Source: SB21 sp964535295
Lineage (GTDB): Bacteria > CLD3 > SB21
NCBI GenBank assembly: GCA_964535295.1
Contig: CAZHUW010000016.1
Coordinates: forward strand, 1 to 29,984
Direction: 5' to 3'
DNA length: 29,984 nt
Below, in pieces: positions 15,384 to 23,135 of the stretch. Position 1 is the stretch's first letter; each line of letters opens with the position of its first letter. The translations under genes and the position numbers were made by a program. The notes beneath the pieces are model-generated. The model made no database searches. It saw only the letters and a list, made by a program, of their open reading frames with translations, and was not told the DNA's origin.

Positions 15384-16005
15384 ACAACCTGTCTCCTGCA
15401 TCACCCAAACCCGGAACGATATATCCGTGTTCATTCAGTTTCCGATCGACACCTGCCGTGTAGATCATGACATCGGGATGGTCTTCCTGCATTTTTTTTA
15501 TTCCCTCCGGAGCGGAAACAAGCGAGAGGCACTTTAATTTTTTAGCGTTCCGTTTTTTGAGTAACGTAATAGCTGCGGAAGAACTTCCGCCCGTTGCCAC
15601 CATGGGATCCAGCATGATCACGATCGCTTCCGGCATTACCGGCGGAAACTTAGCATAGTATTCAACAGGTTGCAGTGTTTTTTCATCGCGATAAAGTCCG
15701 ATATGACCGACTTTGGCGTTGGGAATAAGATCCAACGCGCCGTCCAGCATGCCCAAACCGGCACGGAGCACCGGAACTAATACCACATAGTCTTTCAATA
15801 CTTTGGATGTGGTTCTCTCCAGCGGCGTTTCTACATCCACATCTTTTGTGAGAAGATCTTCGGTTATTTCAAATAACATCAGCGCCGTGATCTCGCTCAA
15901 AAGCTTGCGAAATTCACGAGTACTCGTATTCTTATCACGCAGATAGGTCAACTTCTGCTGAACAAGCGGATGCGTGATCACTTTGACATTTTGAAAATTC
16001 TGCAT
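15370..16005 (-). CDS. upp: Uracil phosphoribosyltransferase
   Basis: This 211-residue pyrimidine salvage enzyme converts uracil and PRPP to UMP. The PRPP-binding loop is VIMLDPMVATGGSSSAA. The N-terminal HPLVQQKLTYLRDKNTSTREFR and C-terminal PGLGDAGDRLYGTK are standard for the family. Length is normal. It starts 2 bases after the CofG-like gene and ends inside the RsbW-like gene, so it is embedded in an operon. Assignment is secure. Confidence 0.96.
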   Translation of the reverse strand: MQNFQNVKVITHPLVQQKLTYLRDKNTSTREFRKLLSEITALMLFEITEDLLTKDVDVETPLERTTSKVLKDYVVLVPVLRAGLGMLDGALDLIPNAKVGHIGLYRDEKTLQPVEYYAKFPPVMPEAIVIMLDPMVATGGSSSAAITLLKKRNAKKLKCLSLVSAPEGIKKMQEDHPDVMIYTAGVDRKLNEHGYIVPGLGDAGDRLYGTK

Positions 16006-16007
16006 GC

Positions 16008-16985
16008 TTAATTCCGATATGACGTGTATTCTTTTTTATCGATCCATTGGTTCATGGCTAATTGCATTTTTTCGGAAACCGACGCCCGCTTATACATGGC
16101 TTCGAAGATCGGGAAACGCGCCTTCAGGTCATATCCTGCTTTACCCGCCATTCGTCCGATCTCGGTCAGCTTGGGAAAAGGTTTGGATCGATCGATCCCA
16201 TCCGTTCCTTCAAAAACATGTCCCAAATCATCGACACCTGAAATATGGGAATCCAGCCACGGCCACGCCGATTGAATCGGTACGCTTACCGCAACTTCAG
16301 GCATGATTTTTTTACAATAATTGATCAACAACTGCATTTCTTCGTTTGCAATCGCAGAGACCTGGAAACGCCCGTCAGAAATAACAGGCTGAAATACAAC
16401 CGATTGAATATGTCCGTATTTTTCATGAATCTCTTCGATAGCCCCCAATGTCGCAAATCCATCGTCAATGGTTTCTCCTGCCCCAACAAGTAATCCGGTT
16501 GTAATCGGAATGTTTAGTAAACCGGCATCGGACATACACTCTAATTTTTCGTCAATACTTTTTCCTTCCTGAATGGTCACCACAAAATCATTATTAATAT
16601 TTTCGAGCAGCAAGGTCACAGAACTTATATAAGGCGCCAACATTTCAAGCTGAGCAGCGCTCAGCGGACCTATATCCAAGGACGGAAGCAATCCGTTTTC
16701 AAGTATCAGATGGCAAATATCTCTTACGTATTCTGTAAAAGCAGTATAACCTAATCTGCTTAATTTTTCAGTGACTTCAGGCAGTTTACCAAGTGACTGT
16801 CCTGAAGCAACAACAACTTCACAAATCCCAGAAGACGCATGCGCCTCAAGGTATTTTTCCATCTCGTCAAACGTCATCAATAGCCCGTCGTTCTGTTTAA
16901 ACGTACAATAGTTGCAATGTATTCCGCACGAACGGGTCAGCGGTAACAGAAGGCTGTGTGAATACGTCAATACCGATTTCTGCAT
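16008..16985 (-). CDS. Divergent CofG-like radical SAM protein
   Basis: This is a 325-residue radical SAM protein. The cluster motif is Cys20-xxx-Cys24-xx-Cys27 (CGIHCNYC). The order of blocks follows CofG, the F420 enzyme that makes the deazaflavin ring with CofH. They are TYSHSLLLPLTRSC, FTEYVRDICHLILENGLLP, IPITTGLLVGAGETIDDG, EKYGHIQSVVFQP and LKARFPIFEAM. Some typical CofG segments are altered. HIQEVIVQNF becomes HIQSVVFQPV, the VQAPPNL stretch becomes VPIQSAWPWL, and the NDWGGISPVT stretch becomes DDLGHVFEGTDG. No CofH or other F420 gene is in view. Fold and chemistry class are confident; the F420 function is uncertain. It is coupled to upp with a 2-base gap. Confidence 0.75.
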   Translation of the reverse strand: MQKSVLTYSHSLLLPLTRSCGIHCNYCTFKQNDGLLMTFDEMEKYLEAHASSGICEVVVASGQSLGKLPEVTEKLSRLGYTAFTEYVRDICHLILENGLLPSLDIGPLSAAQLEMLAPYISSVTLLLENINNDFVVTIQEGKSIDEKLECMSDAGLLNIPITTGLLVGAGETIDDGFATLGAIEEIHEKYGHIQSVVFQPVISDGRFQVSAIANEEMQLLINYCKKIMPEVAVSVPIQSAWPWLDSHISGVDDLGHVFEGTDGIDRSKPFPKLTEIGRMAGKAGYDLKARFPIFEAMYKRASVSEKMQLAMNQWIDKKEYTSYRN

Positions 16986-17006
16986 TATGATACGAATTCT
17001 CTTTCT

Positions 17007-18233
17007 TTAAGATGAAACCCCGCCCGGCGTATGATGCATTGGTATGATCAGATGGATGGAAGTTCCCGTATTGGGTCCATCGCTTTCTGCCCAGATCTTC
17101 CCGTTATGTTCTTCCATCGTGCCCCTTACGATCGTGAGGCCGAGACCGCTGCCGCCGCCCATAAATTTGTGTTTGCTCGTTCGATGCTGATCGGCGTCGC
17201 CAAGCTGATAAAATTTCTCAAATATTTTTTCCAGTTCACCCTTAGGGATACCGATCCCGTTGTCCCTGCAGATCATATGGAATGCTCCGTTCTCAACCTG
17301 GCCTTTGAATTCGATCGTTGCGCCGTCTTTGGAATATTTCATGGCATTGCTTAACAGATTAATGATCGCCTGATACATACGGTTACGATCGGCTTCCAGC
17401 TCAATCGCTGAAATATTATTAACGACCGTTTGTTTACGTTCATTGATAAATATTTTAAGGGCTCCGATGCTTTCGTCGATAAGTTCGCGCATGTTGAACG
17501 TACTGATGTTCAGTTTCAGTTTGTGTGAATCAATACGAAGAACCGAAAGTACGTCTTCGATAAGGTCAATCAATCTTGCAGTACCTTTGTACGCATTTTC
17601 AATGATCTCTTTCTGATCTTTTTGAAAGTCTCCCATGGCGCCGGACATCAAAAGTTCCAGATTCCCTGAAATGATCGATGCCGGTGTTCGTAATTCATGG
17701 CTCGAAATCACCATGAATCGGGTCTTAAGTTCATCCAGGCGTTTTAATTCTTTGTAACTATTTTCAAGTTGCTCGTTTTTAACTTTTAATTCTTCAAGCA
17801 AACGAAAATTGTGTTTGGTCGTTTCATAATGTTCCACGGCGCGCTTGACCGTCATTACGATTTCTTCTCGGCTCCATGGTTTGGTCACATACCGGTACAC
17901 GTGCCCCATATTGATCGCATCCACAAGCGCGTTGATATCGGTATACCCTGTGAGCAGGATTCGGATCGTGTAAGGATATTTTTCCCTGGCCCGTTGCAAC
18001 AATTCCACACCGGTCATTTCCGGCATACGTTGGTCGCTGACGATCACGGCAAACTCCTGATTCTCAAGCAATCGAAGCGCTTCCTGCGCACTGTTAGCCG
18101 TGTGAACATTATACTCACGGCGGAACGTACGTTTAAGAAGGTCCAGATTATCGACCTCGTCATCGACTACTAATATATCCTGCAACGCCTTTTGACCATC
18201 ACCGGGCGCAGGTGCCGTCATCGATTCCGTCAC
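17007..18233 (-). CDS. Receiver-histidine kinase (REC-HisKA-HATPase)
   Basis: This 408-residue cytosolic protein has an N-terminal receiver (about 18-135; phospho-acceptor Asp67 in VSDQRMPEMTG, with ILLTGYTD and YVTKPW). A coiled-coil linker (about 135-170) follows, then HisKA with His179 in ISSHELRTP, then HATPase (INLLSNAMKYS, DNGIGIP, GGGSGLGLTIV). There is no membrane segment. The receiver-first arrangement suggests a kinase controlled by an upstream histidine kinase, or one acting as a phosphorelay node. The GTG start is chosen because AGGA precedes it by seven bases. The CofG-like gene starts 21 bases later. No dedicated output regulator is adjacent. Confidence 0.9.
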   Translation of the reverse strand: MTESMTAPAPGDGQKALQDILVVDDEVDNLDLLKRTFRREYNVHTANSAQEALRLLENQEFAVIVSDQRMPEMTGVELLQRAREKYPYTIRILLTGYTDINALVDAINMGHVYRYVTKPWSREEIVMTVKRAVEHYETTKHNFRLLEELKVKNEQLENSYKELKRLDELKTRFMVISSHELRTPASIISGNLELLMSGAMGDFQKDQKEIIENAYKGTARLIDLIEDVLSVLRIDSHKLKLNISTFNMRELIDESIGALKIFINERKQTVVNNISAIELEADRNRMYQAIINLLSNAMKYSKDGATIEFKGQVENGAFHMICRDNGIGIPKGELEKIFEKFYQLGDADQHRTSKHKFMGGGSGLGLTIVRGTMEEHNGKIWAESDGPNTGTSIHLIIPMHHTPGGVSS

Positions 18234-18288
18234 TTTGCATTCCTTTTATGTGTAGCTGTTATTCGTATCTCACTGACTGATTAAAATT

Positions 18289-18888
18289 TCACCATTGAAC
18301 TCGCCAAGACAAGTACACGGTATTCATTTCAGGGTCATAAGCCAAGTCCATTTTATCATTAAAATTATATAAATGCGCATCCACATAAGCATCCACCATG
18401 CCGAGTAAATGCGATATAGCAAAAAGCCAACCGTACAGATTGCGGTCATTCAGTGCGCCGTCTAAACTTCCCGTCAGATTGTTATAACGGCTTCGCAAGA
18501 TCCGCTTTTGTTCGTCTGTCAAAAAAGGATCCTTTTTAATCTGACGGTCGATTTGTTTTCTCTGGTTTTCAATGCGGCGGACTTTCCTGTTTTTGACCAC
18601 GTAAATACTCATCATCGATACATCACCAATCACGAAAACCGGTACTTTCCATTGGCTGTCATTATACCATTGTCCCCACCCCGGAATCAAGAAAGAACGT
18701 CCGACCGCGCCCCACGGCGAACGGTATAACGTATCCACAGAAAACGCGCGGTTTTGCGAACCGGAAGTACTCAGGCTGTCGGTGACAGCCTGTGCACGAA
18801 GTTCAAAGAACACGAGTGAATTTAATAAGCCCGCTATAAAAATACAGATCGCTGATTTTAGAAGACTGTTCAGAATAACATTAATCAT
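18289..18888 (-). CDS. DUF5683 membrane/envelope protein
   Basis: This 200-residue protein has a hydrophobic N-terminal signal segment (MINVILNSLLKSAICIFIAG). Then comes the DUF5683 core: SPWGAVGRSFLIPGWGQWYN, WKVPVFVIGDVSMMSIYVV, a charged helix (NRKVRRIENQRKQIDRQIKK), and YGWLFAISHLLGMVDAYVDAHL. Such proteins are common in Bacteroidetes and relatives, usually of unknown function, and probably sit in the envelope. The ATG at 18888 is chosen because it overlaps the deacetylase stop by 8 bases, a usual coupling arrangement; an upstream start would lie well inside that gene. Confidence 0.75.
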   Translation of the reverse strand: MINVILNSLLKSAICIFIAGLLNSLVFFELRAQAVTDSLSTSGSQNRAFSVDTLYRSPWGAVGRSFLIPGWGQWYNDSQWKVPVFVIGDVSMMSIYVVKNRKVRRIENQRKQIDRQIKKDPFLTDEQKRILRSRYNNLTGSLDGALNDRNLYGWLFAISHLLGMVDAYVDAHLYNFNDKMDLAYDPEMNTVYLSWRVQW

Positions 18889-19822
18889 GCAGCAGAACCT
18901 GTATATGCGCGCAAACGGAATCAGCGAGAGCTTCCAAATCATATCCTCCCTCCAGAACTGAAACGATGCGCCCGTTACAGCACCTGCCGGCGACGTCTTT
19001 TACAAGTTGCGTCAATTCGGCAAAACCGTTGCTGCTCACATTCATTTGCGCCAAAGGATCATCTCTGTGAGCATCAAATCCGGCCGAAATCATGATCAGA
19101 TCCGGCTGAAAAGAACTAATCGATTCCTGAAATTCTATTTGAATTACCTTCCGATAATCATCATCTCCGGATCCGGCAGGAAGAGGAACATTGCGCGTAA
19201 ACCCATTGCCACGGTTCCTGCCGGTCTCTTCCCTGTGCCCCGTACCGGGGTACAGAGGAAATTGATGAATACTGAAATAAAATACCGTCTCGTCTTCGTA
19301 AAAAATTTCTTGGGTTCCGTTGCCGTGATGTACATCCCAATCAAGAACAAATATCTTTTTCAGCCCATGAATCCGCTGCGCATACCGGGCGCCAACGGCG
19401 ATATTGTTCAACAAACAAAAACCCATTGCGCGGTCGGATTCCGCATGATGTCCCGGCGGCCGCACTGCACAAAAAACATTGTCACATTCCGCATCCGCAA
19501 CCGCATCAATACCCGCCATGACCCCGCCGCACGCCCTGAACGCCGCTTCAGCGGAAGCCTGATGGACGAAAGTATCTGCATCCAAATAACAAGGAGCATT
19601 TTCTCCGGCTCTCCTGATCCTCTCCAGGTGATCATGCGTGTGGCAATGCAATACTATCTCATCTTCCGCCATACGCGCAGGTAAAGGAATGAGTTGATTC
19701 GTCAATCCCTTTTCATTCAAACCGCCTATGATCCTCTGAAGCCTCTCAGGGCATTCAGGATGCGATCCGCTCTCATTCCTGTGCAACAGGTATGTGGGAT
19801 CGGTTACCAGACCGGTACGCAA
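18881..19822 (-). CDS. Histone-deacetylase-family (class II-like) amidohydrolase
   Basis: This 313-residue zinc enzyme is of the HDAC/acetoin-utilization/acetylpolyamine amidohydrolase superfamily. Motifs are HPECPERL, RPPGHHA (His125-His126 charge relay), DWDVHHGNGTQ (zinc ligands Asp163 and His165), SAGFDAHRDDPL (zinc ligand Asp250) and LEGGYDLEALA. All catalytic residues are present, so it should deacetylate an acetyl-lysine or small acetylated amine. The start appears to be TTG, 15 bases after the STAS gene, because translation from it gives the expected TGLVTDPTYLLH opening. The ribosome binding site is poor. Family is certain; the substrate is unknown. Confidence 0.9.
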   Translation of the reverse strand: MRTGLVTDPTYLLHRNESGSHPECPERLQRIIGGLNEKGLTNQLIPLPARMAEDEIVLHCHTHDHLERIRRAGENAPCYLDADTFVHQASAEAAFRACGGVMAGIDAVADAECDNVFCAVRPPGHHAESDRAMGFCLLNNIAVGARYAQRIHGLKKIFVLDWDVHHGNGTQEIFYEDETVFYFSIHQFPLYPGTGHREETGRNRGNGFTRNVPLPAGSGDDDYRKVIQIEFQESISSFQPDLIMISAGFDAHRDDPLAQMNVSSNGFAELTQLVKDVAGRCCNGRIVSVLEGGYDLEALADSVCAHIQVLLHD

Positions 19823-19837
19823 TCAAGAACGCTTTTT

Positions 19838-20182
19838 TTATGATTCATGAAAACTTTTGACGGCCGCATCGATCGTATCAAAAGTTTTAAAAATTTTCAA
19901 CAGCTGCGTAATGATCAACAGACTCTCAACTTTTTCTGCAACGGAAGAAAGTTTCAGATCGCCCCCGGCATTTCGAATGGTCGTCATACTGGACATCAGC
20001 GCTCCGAGGCCGGAACTGTTCATCCATTTGACGCCACCGAGGTCCAGCACAATGCGCTTGACGCCAACCTGCGCCAATTCTTTGACACGGTCATGAATTT
20101 CTGCGGTTTCTGAACCGCCCATCAGTTTTCCCTTGATAGCCAGGACGTAAACATCTCCATGCACTTCTTCTTTGTAACTCAT
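19838..20182 (-). CDS. STAS-domain anti-sigma factor antagonist
   Basis: This 114-residue single STAS domain is of SpoIIAA/RsbV type. The signature loop is VKWMNSSGLGALMS, with Ser56 and Ser57 as candidate phospho-acceptors. The usual Asp before the Ser pair is Asn here. KRIVLDLGG is the preceding strand. Such proteins bind an RsbW-like kinase and are inactivated when phosphorylated. An RsbW-like gene lies about 4.5 kb further along the same run. GAGGAG precedes the ATG. The LppM-like gene ends 40 bases upstream. Family firm; partner inferred. Confidence 0.88.
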   Translation of the reverse strand: MSYKEEVHGDVYVLAIKGKLMGGSETAEIHDRVKELAQVGVKRIVLDLGGVKWMNSSGLGALMSSMTTIRNAGGDLKLSSVAEKVESLLIITQLLKIFKTFDTIDAAVKSFHES

Positions 20183-20222
20183 AACTCCTCACCCTTTTTG
20201 TGGTTGAACATCAGGTTTATTC

Positions 20223-20918
20223 TTACGTGAAATTTTTAAATCCTAACTTCGATTTGATCAGTAACAGAATGCCGATGACCATCAGTATTAGGCCTATCAG
20301 AAATACTGCCCAAATCAGGCTTTCTTCCCGCACGATCGAGCTTCTCGCTTCCATGGTAAATGATGTATGCTTGAACAGCTGCTCGATGTCGTATGTCCAG
20401 CGCGCCTCATCCTTATCGAAATCGCCGGCATTTACGCTTAATATCCGACCCGGTAACTTAGCCACAAAATCAAACCGCGTATCCGCCAGTAAAACTTTTG
20501 CGGTCGCTTCGTCATTCCTTAGGTCCGATTTCTCAACCTCTTCTTGAAGAATTGCGCTGAAAAATTCCTCGTGATATAGAAATTCGTCCCCTGCCCTGCG
20601 AACCGAAATGGAACTGATCCCATCTGAAAAAACATTCTCATTCTTACTGAAAGCCCCGGTAGCTTTTGTCGCCACCAGATAATAACTGCTGTCCGTTGAT
20701 CTTTCGTAAACATCGTAACCGTTCTCAGAAAGAAAAGTCTTTTTGAATTGAATGCCTTCTTTGATATCCGGATTTAGTCCAAGCTCAACTCTGCGGGAGA
20801 TCGAACCATCCTCGTACACGGTCGTTCGGACCAGCGCTTTGTATCCGGACAATGACGTTTCATGACCCGATTGTAAAAGAACAATAAAAAAGGACCAAAC
20901 GATCAGGATACTGTACAC
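20223..20918 (-). CDS. Exported protein with C-terminal membrane anchor (LppM-like)
   Basis: This 231-residue protein has an N-terminal hydrophobic signal (MYSILIVWSFFIVLLQSG), an extracytoplasmic domain of about 180 residues, and a C-terminal membrane helix (about 203-222) with a short basic tail. The segment FVAKLPGRILSVNAGDFDKDE, followed by ARWTYDIEQL, resembles the LppM/DUF3153 domain in which a conserved LPG..... N precedes a Trp-bearing strand. This resemblance is suggestive only. The start is GTG; an upstream ATG is out of frame. It is the first gene of the long minus-strand run, with a promoter at 20956-20984. Confidence 0.6.
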   Translation of the reverse strand: MYSILIVWSFFIVLLQSGHETSLSGYKALVRTTVYEDGSISRRVELGLNPDIKEGIQFKKTFLSENGYDVYERSTDSSYYLVATKATGAFSKNENVFSDGISSISVRRAGDEFLYHEEFFSAILQEEVEKSDLRNDEATAKVLLADTRFDFVAKLPGRILSVNAGDFDKDEARWTYDIEQLFKHTSFTMEARSSIVREESLIWAVFLIGLILMVIGILLLIKSKLGFKNFT

Positions 20919-20955
20919 GATAATTTTTCATCCTTTGTCAAAAATGGATAGGAGA

Positions 20956-20984
20956 AATATATACTTATTAAAACAATAAATCAA
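20956..20984 (-). promoter_or_regulatory. sigma-70 promoter for the 20.9-12.2 kb minus-strand run
   Basis: On the minus strand TTGATT (20979-20984) is followed after exactly 17 bases by TATATT (20956-20961), about 38 bases before the first gene's start codon. It is divergent from the gatC promoter. Confidence 0.65.
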
Positions 20985-21019
20985 TTTTAAATACTGACTT
21001 ATGCTTGCTTAGAAATAGT

Positions 21020-21048
21020 TTGACATTTTTTGGCTTTTGCCCTATATT
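21020..21048 (+). promoter_or_regulatory. sigma-70 promoter for gatC
   Basis: A perfect TTGACA at 21020-21025 is followed after 17 bases by TATATT at 21043-21048, 28 bases before the gatC ATG. It also shows that the in-frame ATG at 21005 cannot be the start on this transcript. Confidence 0.8.
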
Positions 21049-21076
21049 GCCCCAGTTTAAAAAGAAAGCGTTTCAT

Positions 21077-21367
21077 ATGTCCGTCACCTTGGACGATGTC
21101 AAGAAGATCGCGACCCTTGCTAATTTAGAATTTAATGACACCGATCTCCAAAGATACACGTATCAACTAAACGGGATCTTGGAATATGTTGATAAATTGA
21201 ACGAGATCGATACGTCCTCTGTGGAAGAAACCCATCACCCGATCCGTTATGACAACGTGTTTCGGAGTGACGAAATCGGGGAAAGCCTTCCAATTGACAA
21301 AGTCCTTCAGAATGCACCGGAAAAAACATGGCAATATTTCACGGTACCAAAAGTTATCGGATCGTAA
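21077..21367 (+). CDS. gatC: Asp-tRNA(Asn)/Glu-tRNA(Gln) amidotransferase subunit C
   Basis: This 96-residue subunit wraps around GatA and stabilises the GatCAB complex that amidates mischarged Glu-tRNA(Gln) or Asp-tRNA(Asn). The N-terminus VTLDDVKKIATLANLEF, then LNGILEYVDKLNEIDTSSVE, and the C-terminal APEKTWQYFTVPKVIG are diagnostic. The start at 21077 is chosen because it gives the family N-terminus and lies just downstream of the promoter; the longer frame begins upstream of that promoter. gatA and gatB are not adjacent. A terminator follows immediately, so it is probably monocistronic. Confidence 0.94.
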   Translation: MSVTLDDVKKIATLANLEFNDTDLQRYTYQLNGILEYVDKLNEIDTSSVEETHHPIRYDNVFRSDEIGESLPIDKVLQNAPEKTWQYFTVPKVIGS

Positions 21368-21373
21368 AGACTG

Positions 21374-21402
21374 AGGAGACACAACCCGTGTCTCCTTTTT
21401 TT
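21374..21402 (+). terminator. Rho-independent terminator after gatC
   Basis: AGGAGACAC (21374-21382) pairs with GTGTCTCCT (21388-21396) around a 5-base loop, followed by a T run to 21402. It starts 6 bases after the gatC stop. Confidence 0.92.
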
Positions 21403-21432
21403 ATATAATTTTTAAATTAAAACCCCAAATTC

Positions 21433-23124
21433 ATGGCAAGCTCTAAGAATACCAAAAGGCGTACAAAATATATTTTCGTCACGGGCGGCGTCATTTCATC
21501 TTTAGGCAAAGGCATTGCTGCGGCCAGTTTGGGTATGCTCCTCAAAACCCGCGGTTTTAGTGTGTCCATCCAAAAATTTGATCCGTATATCAACGTGGAC
21601 CCGGGCACCATGAGCCCCTATCAGCACGGGGAAGTTTTTGTTACTGACGACGGTGCAGAAACCGATCTGGATCTCGGCCACTATGAGCGATTTATCGACG
21701 TCAATATGACAACACGAAACAGCCACACCACCGGCAAGGTTTACAAAACCGTTATTGACCGTGAACGCAAGGGTGACTACCTCGGCGCAACCGTACAGGT
21801 CATTCCCCACATCACGGATGAGATCAAGCATCGGATTTCCAGCCTTTCCGCTGAAGGATATGACATCATCATTACGGAAATCGGCGGCACGGTCGGTGAT
21901 ATAGAAAGCCTCCCATTCCTTGAGGCCATACGTCAATTTTGCCTCGAAGGCAGCCCGCGCGATACAATCAATATTCATGTCACACTGGTTCCCTTTATCA
22001 AAGCAGCGGATGAACTCAAAACAAAACCTACCCAACACAGTGTGATGAAATTGCGCGAGATCGGTATCCAGCCCGATATCCTGTTATGCCGTTCGGAGAA
22101 AAAACTTTCACGTGAACTGCGCGCAAAGATCGGACTTTTTTGTAATGTCAATACCGATGCCGTGATTGAAGCTTCCGATGTGTCTTCAATTTATGAAGTG
22201 CCGCTGATCATGCATCAAAACGGACTGGATACACTCGTCCTCAAACAACTAAATCTCCGAGGTAAAGACATTTCACTTCCTCAATGGACCAACCTTGTTG
22301 ATAAGATCTATCACCCGGAAAATCATGTTCGAATTGCCATTTGCGGGAAGTATACGGGTTTACCGGATGCCTATAAGAGCATCCTTGAATCGTTCATCCA
22401 TGCGGGTGTCGAGAATAACGCCAAAGTGGATGTGCAATGGATCGACTCGGTCTGGCTGGAAGACGGCGATCCCGGAAAGATCTTCGACGGAGTCGACGGC
22501 GTTTTGGTTCCCGGCGGCTTCGGTGAGCGCGGGATCGAAGGCATGATCAAAGCCGTTCAGTATGCGCGTGAACATAAACTCCCTTTCTTCGGAATTTGCC
22601 TTGGGATGCAATGCGCAAGTATCGAGTTTGCCAGGAATGTATGTAAATATCCGGGAGCCAACAGCAGCGAATTCTCCAAACGCACTAAATTTCCCGTCAT
22701 CGATCTCATGGAATCGCAAAAAAACATTAAAGAGATGGGCGCCAGTATGCGCTTGGGCGCTTATCCGTGCGTTCTTAAGAAGAACAGTAAAGCCTTCGCG
22801 GCCTATCAATCCGATCTGATCAGCGAACGGCACCGTCACCGTTTTGAATTTAACAATCAATTCATTGAAACCTTTGAATCGAACGGCCTGAGTTTTTCAG
22901 GCATGTCACCGGACGGCAAACTGGTTGAGATCATCGAGATCAAAGATCATCCGTGGTTTGTGGGCGTTCAATTCCATCCCGAGCTCAAGTCACGCGCGAT
23001 CAAAGCGCACCCGTTATTCCGTGAATTTGTCAAAGCGGCATTGGCCCATCAAAAATCCTATTCCGATCACAACGGCCATTCCAAAAGCGAAACGCTCTAT
23101 CCTAAAGAAATGGTAGTCGCTTAA
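21433..23124 (+). CDS. pyrG: CTP synthase
   Basis: This 563-residue enzyme converts UTP to CTP with glutamine-derived ammonia and ATP. The synthetase domain opens with VTGGVISSLGKGIAAASLG and carries KFDPYINVDPGTMSPYQHG and ETDLDLGHYERF. The glutaminase domain has the nucleophile Cys389 in FGICLGMQ and the His515/Glu517 pair in VQFHPELKSR. It is slightly longer than the E. coli enzyme (545) through a short C-terminal tail. No clear ribosome binding site is seen. A TATAAT at 21404-21409 lacks a matching -35 box. nadB starts 11 bases after the stop. Confidence 0.97.
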   Translation: MASSKNTKRRTKYIFVTGGVISSLGKGIAAASLGMLLKTRGFSVSIQKFDPYINVDPGTMSPYQHGEVFVTDDGAETDLDLGHYERFIDVNMTTRNSHTTGKVYKTVIDRERKGDYLGATVQVIPHITDEIKHRISSLSAEGYDIIITEIGGTVGDIESLPFLEAIRQFCLEGSPRDTINIHVTLVPFIKAADELKTKPTQHSVMKLREIGIQPDILLCRSEKKLSRELRAKIGLFCNVNTDAVIEASDVSSIYEVPLIMHQNGLDTLVLKQLNLRGKDISLPQWTNLVDKIYHPENHVRIAICGKYTGLPDAYKSILESFIHAGVENNAKVDVQWIDSVWLEDGDPGKIFDGVDGVLVPGGFGERGIEGMIKAVQYAREHKLPFFGICLGMQCASIEFARNVCKYPGANSSEFSKRTKFPVIDLMESQKNIKEMGASMRLGAYPCVLKKNSKAFAAYQSDLISERHRHRFEFNNQFIETFESNGLSFSGMSPDGKLVEIIEIKDHPWFVGVQFHPELKSRAIKAHPLFREFVKAALAHQKSYSDHNGHSKSETLYPKEMVVA

Positions 23125-23135
23125 TCATCCAAATT

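Noticed and set aside
19007..19684. 225-codon open frame on the plus strand
   Set aside because: It is antisense to the HDAC-family gene, whose catalytic motifs are all intact; the product looks like random coding shadow.
21005..21076. Upstream ATG extending gatC by 24 codons
   Set aside because: A TTGACA-17-TATATT promoter lies between this ATG and the family start, so the extension would not be on the transcript.
21374..21432. Possible pyrG attenuator like that of Bacillus
   Set aside because: The hairpin is 6 bases from the gatC stop and is better explained as its terminator; no G-run transcription start for reiterative control is visible.
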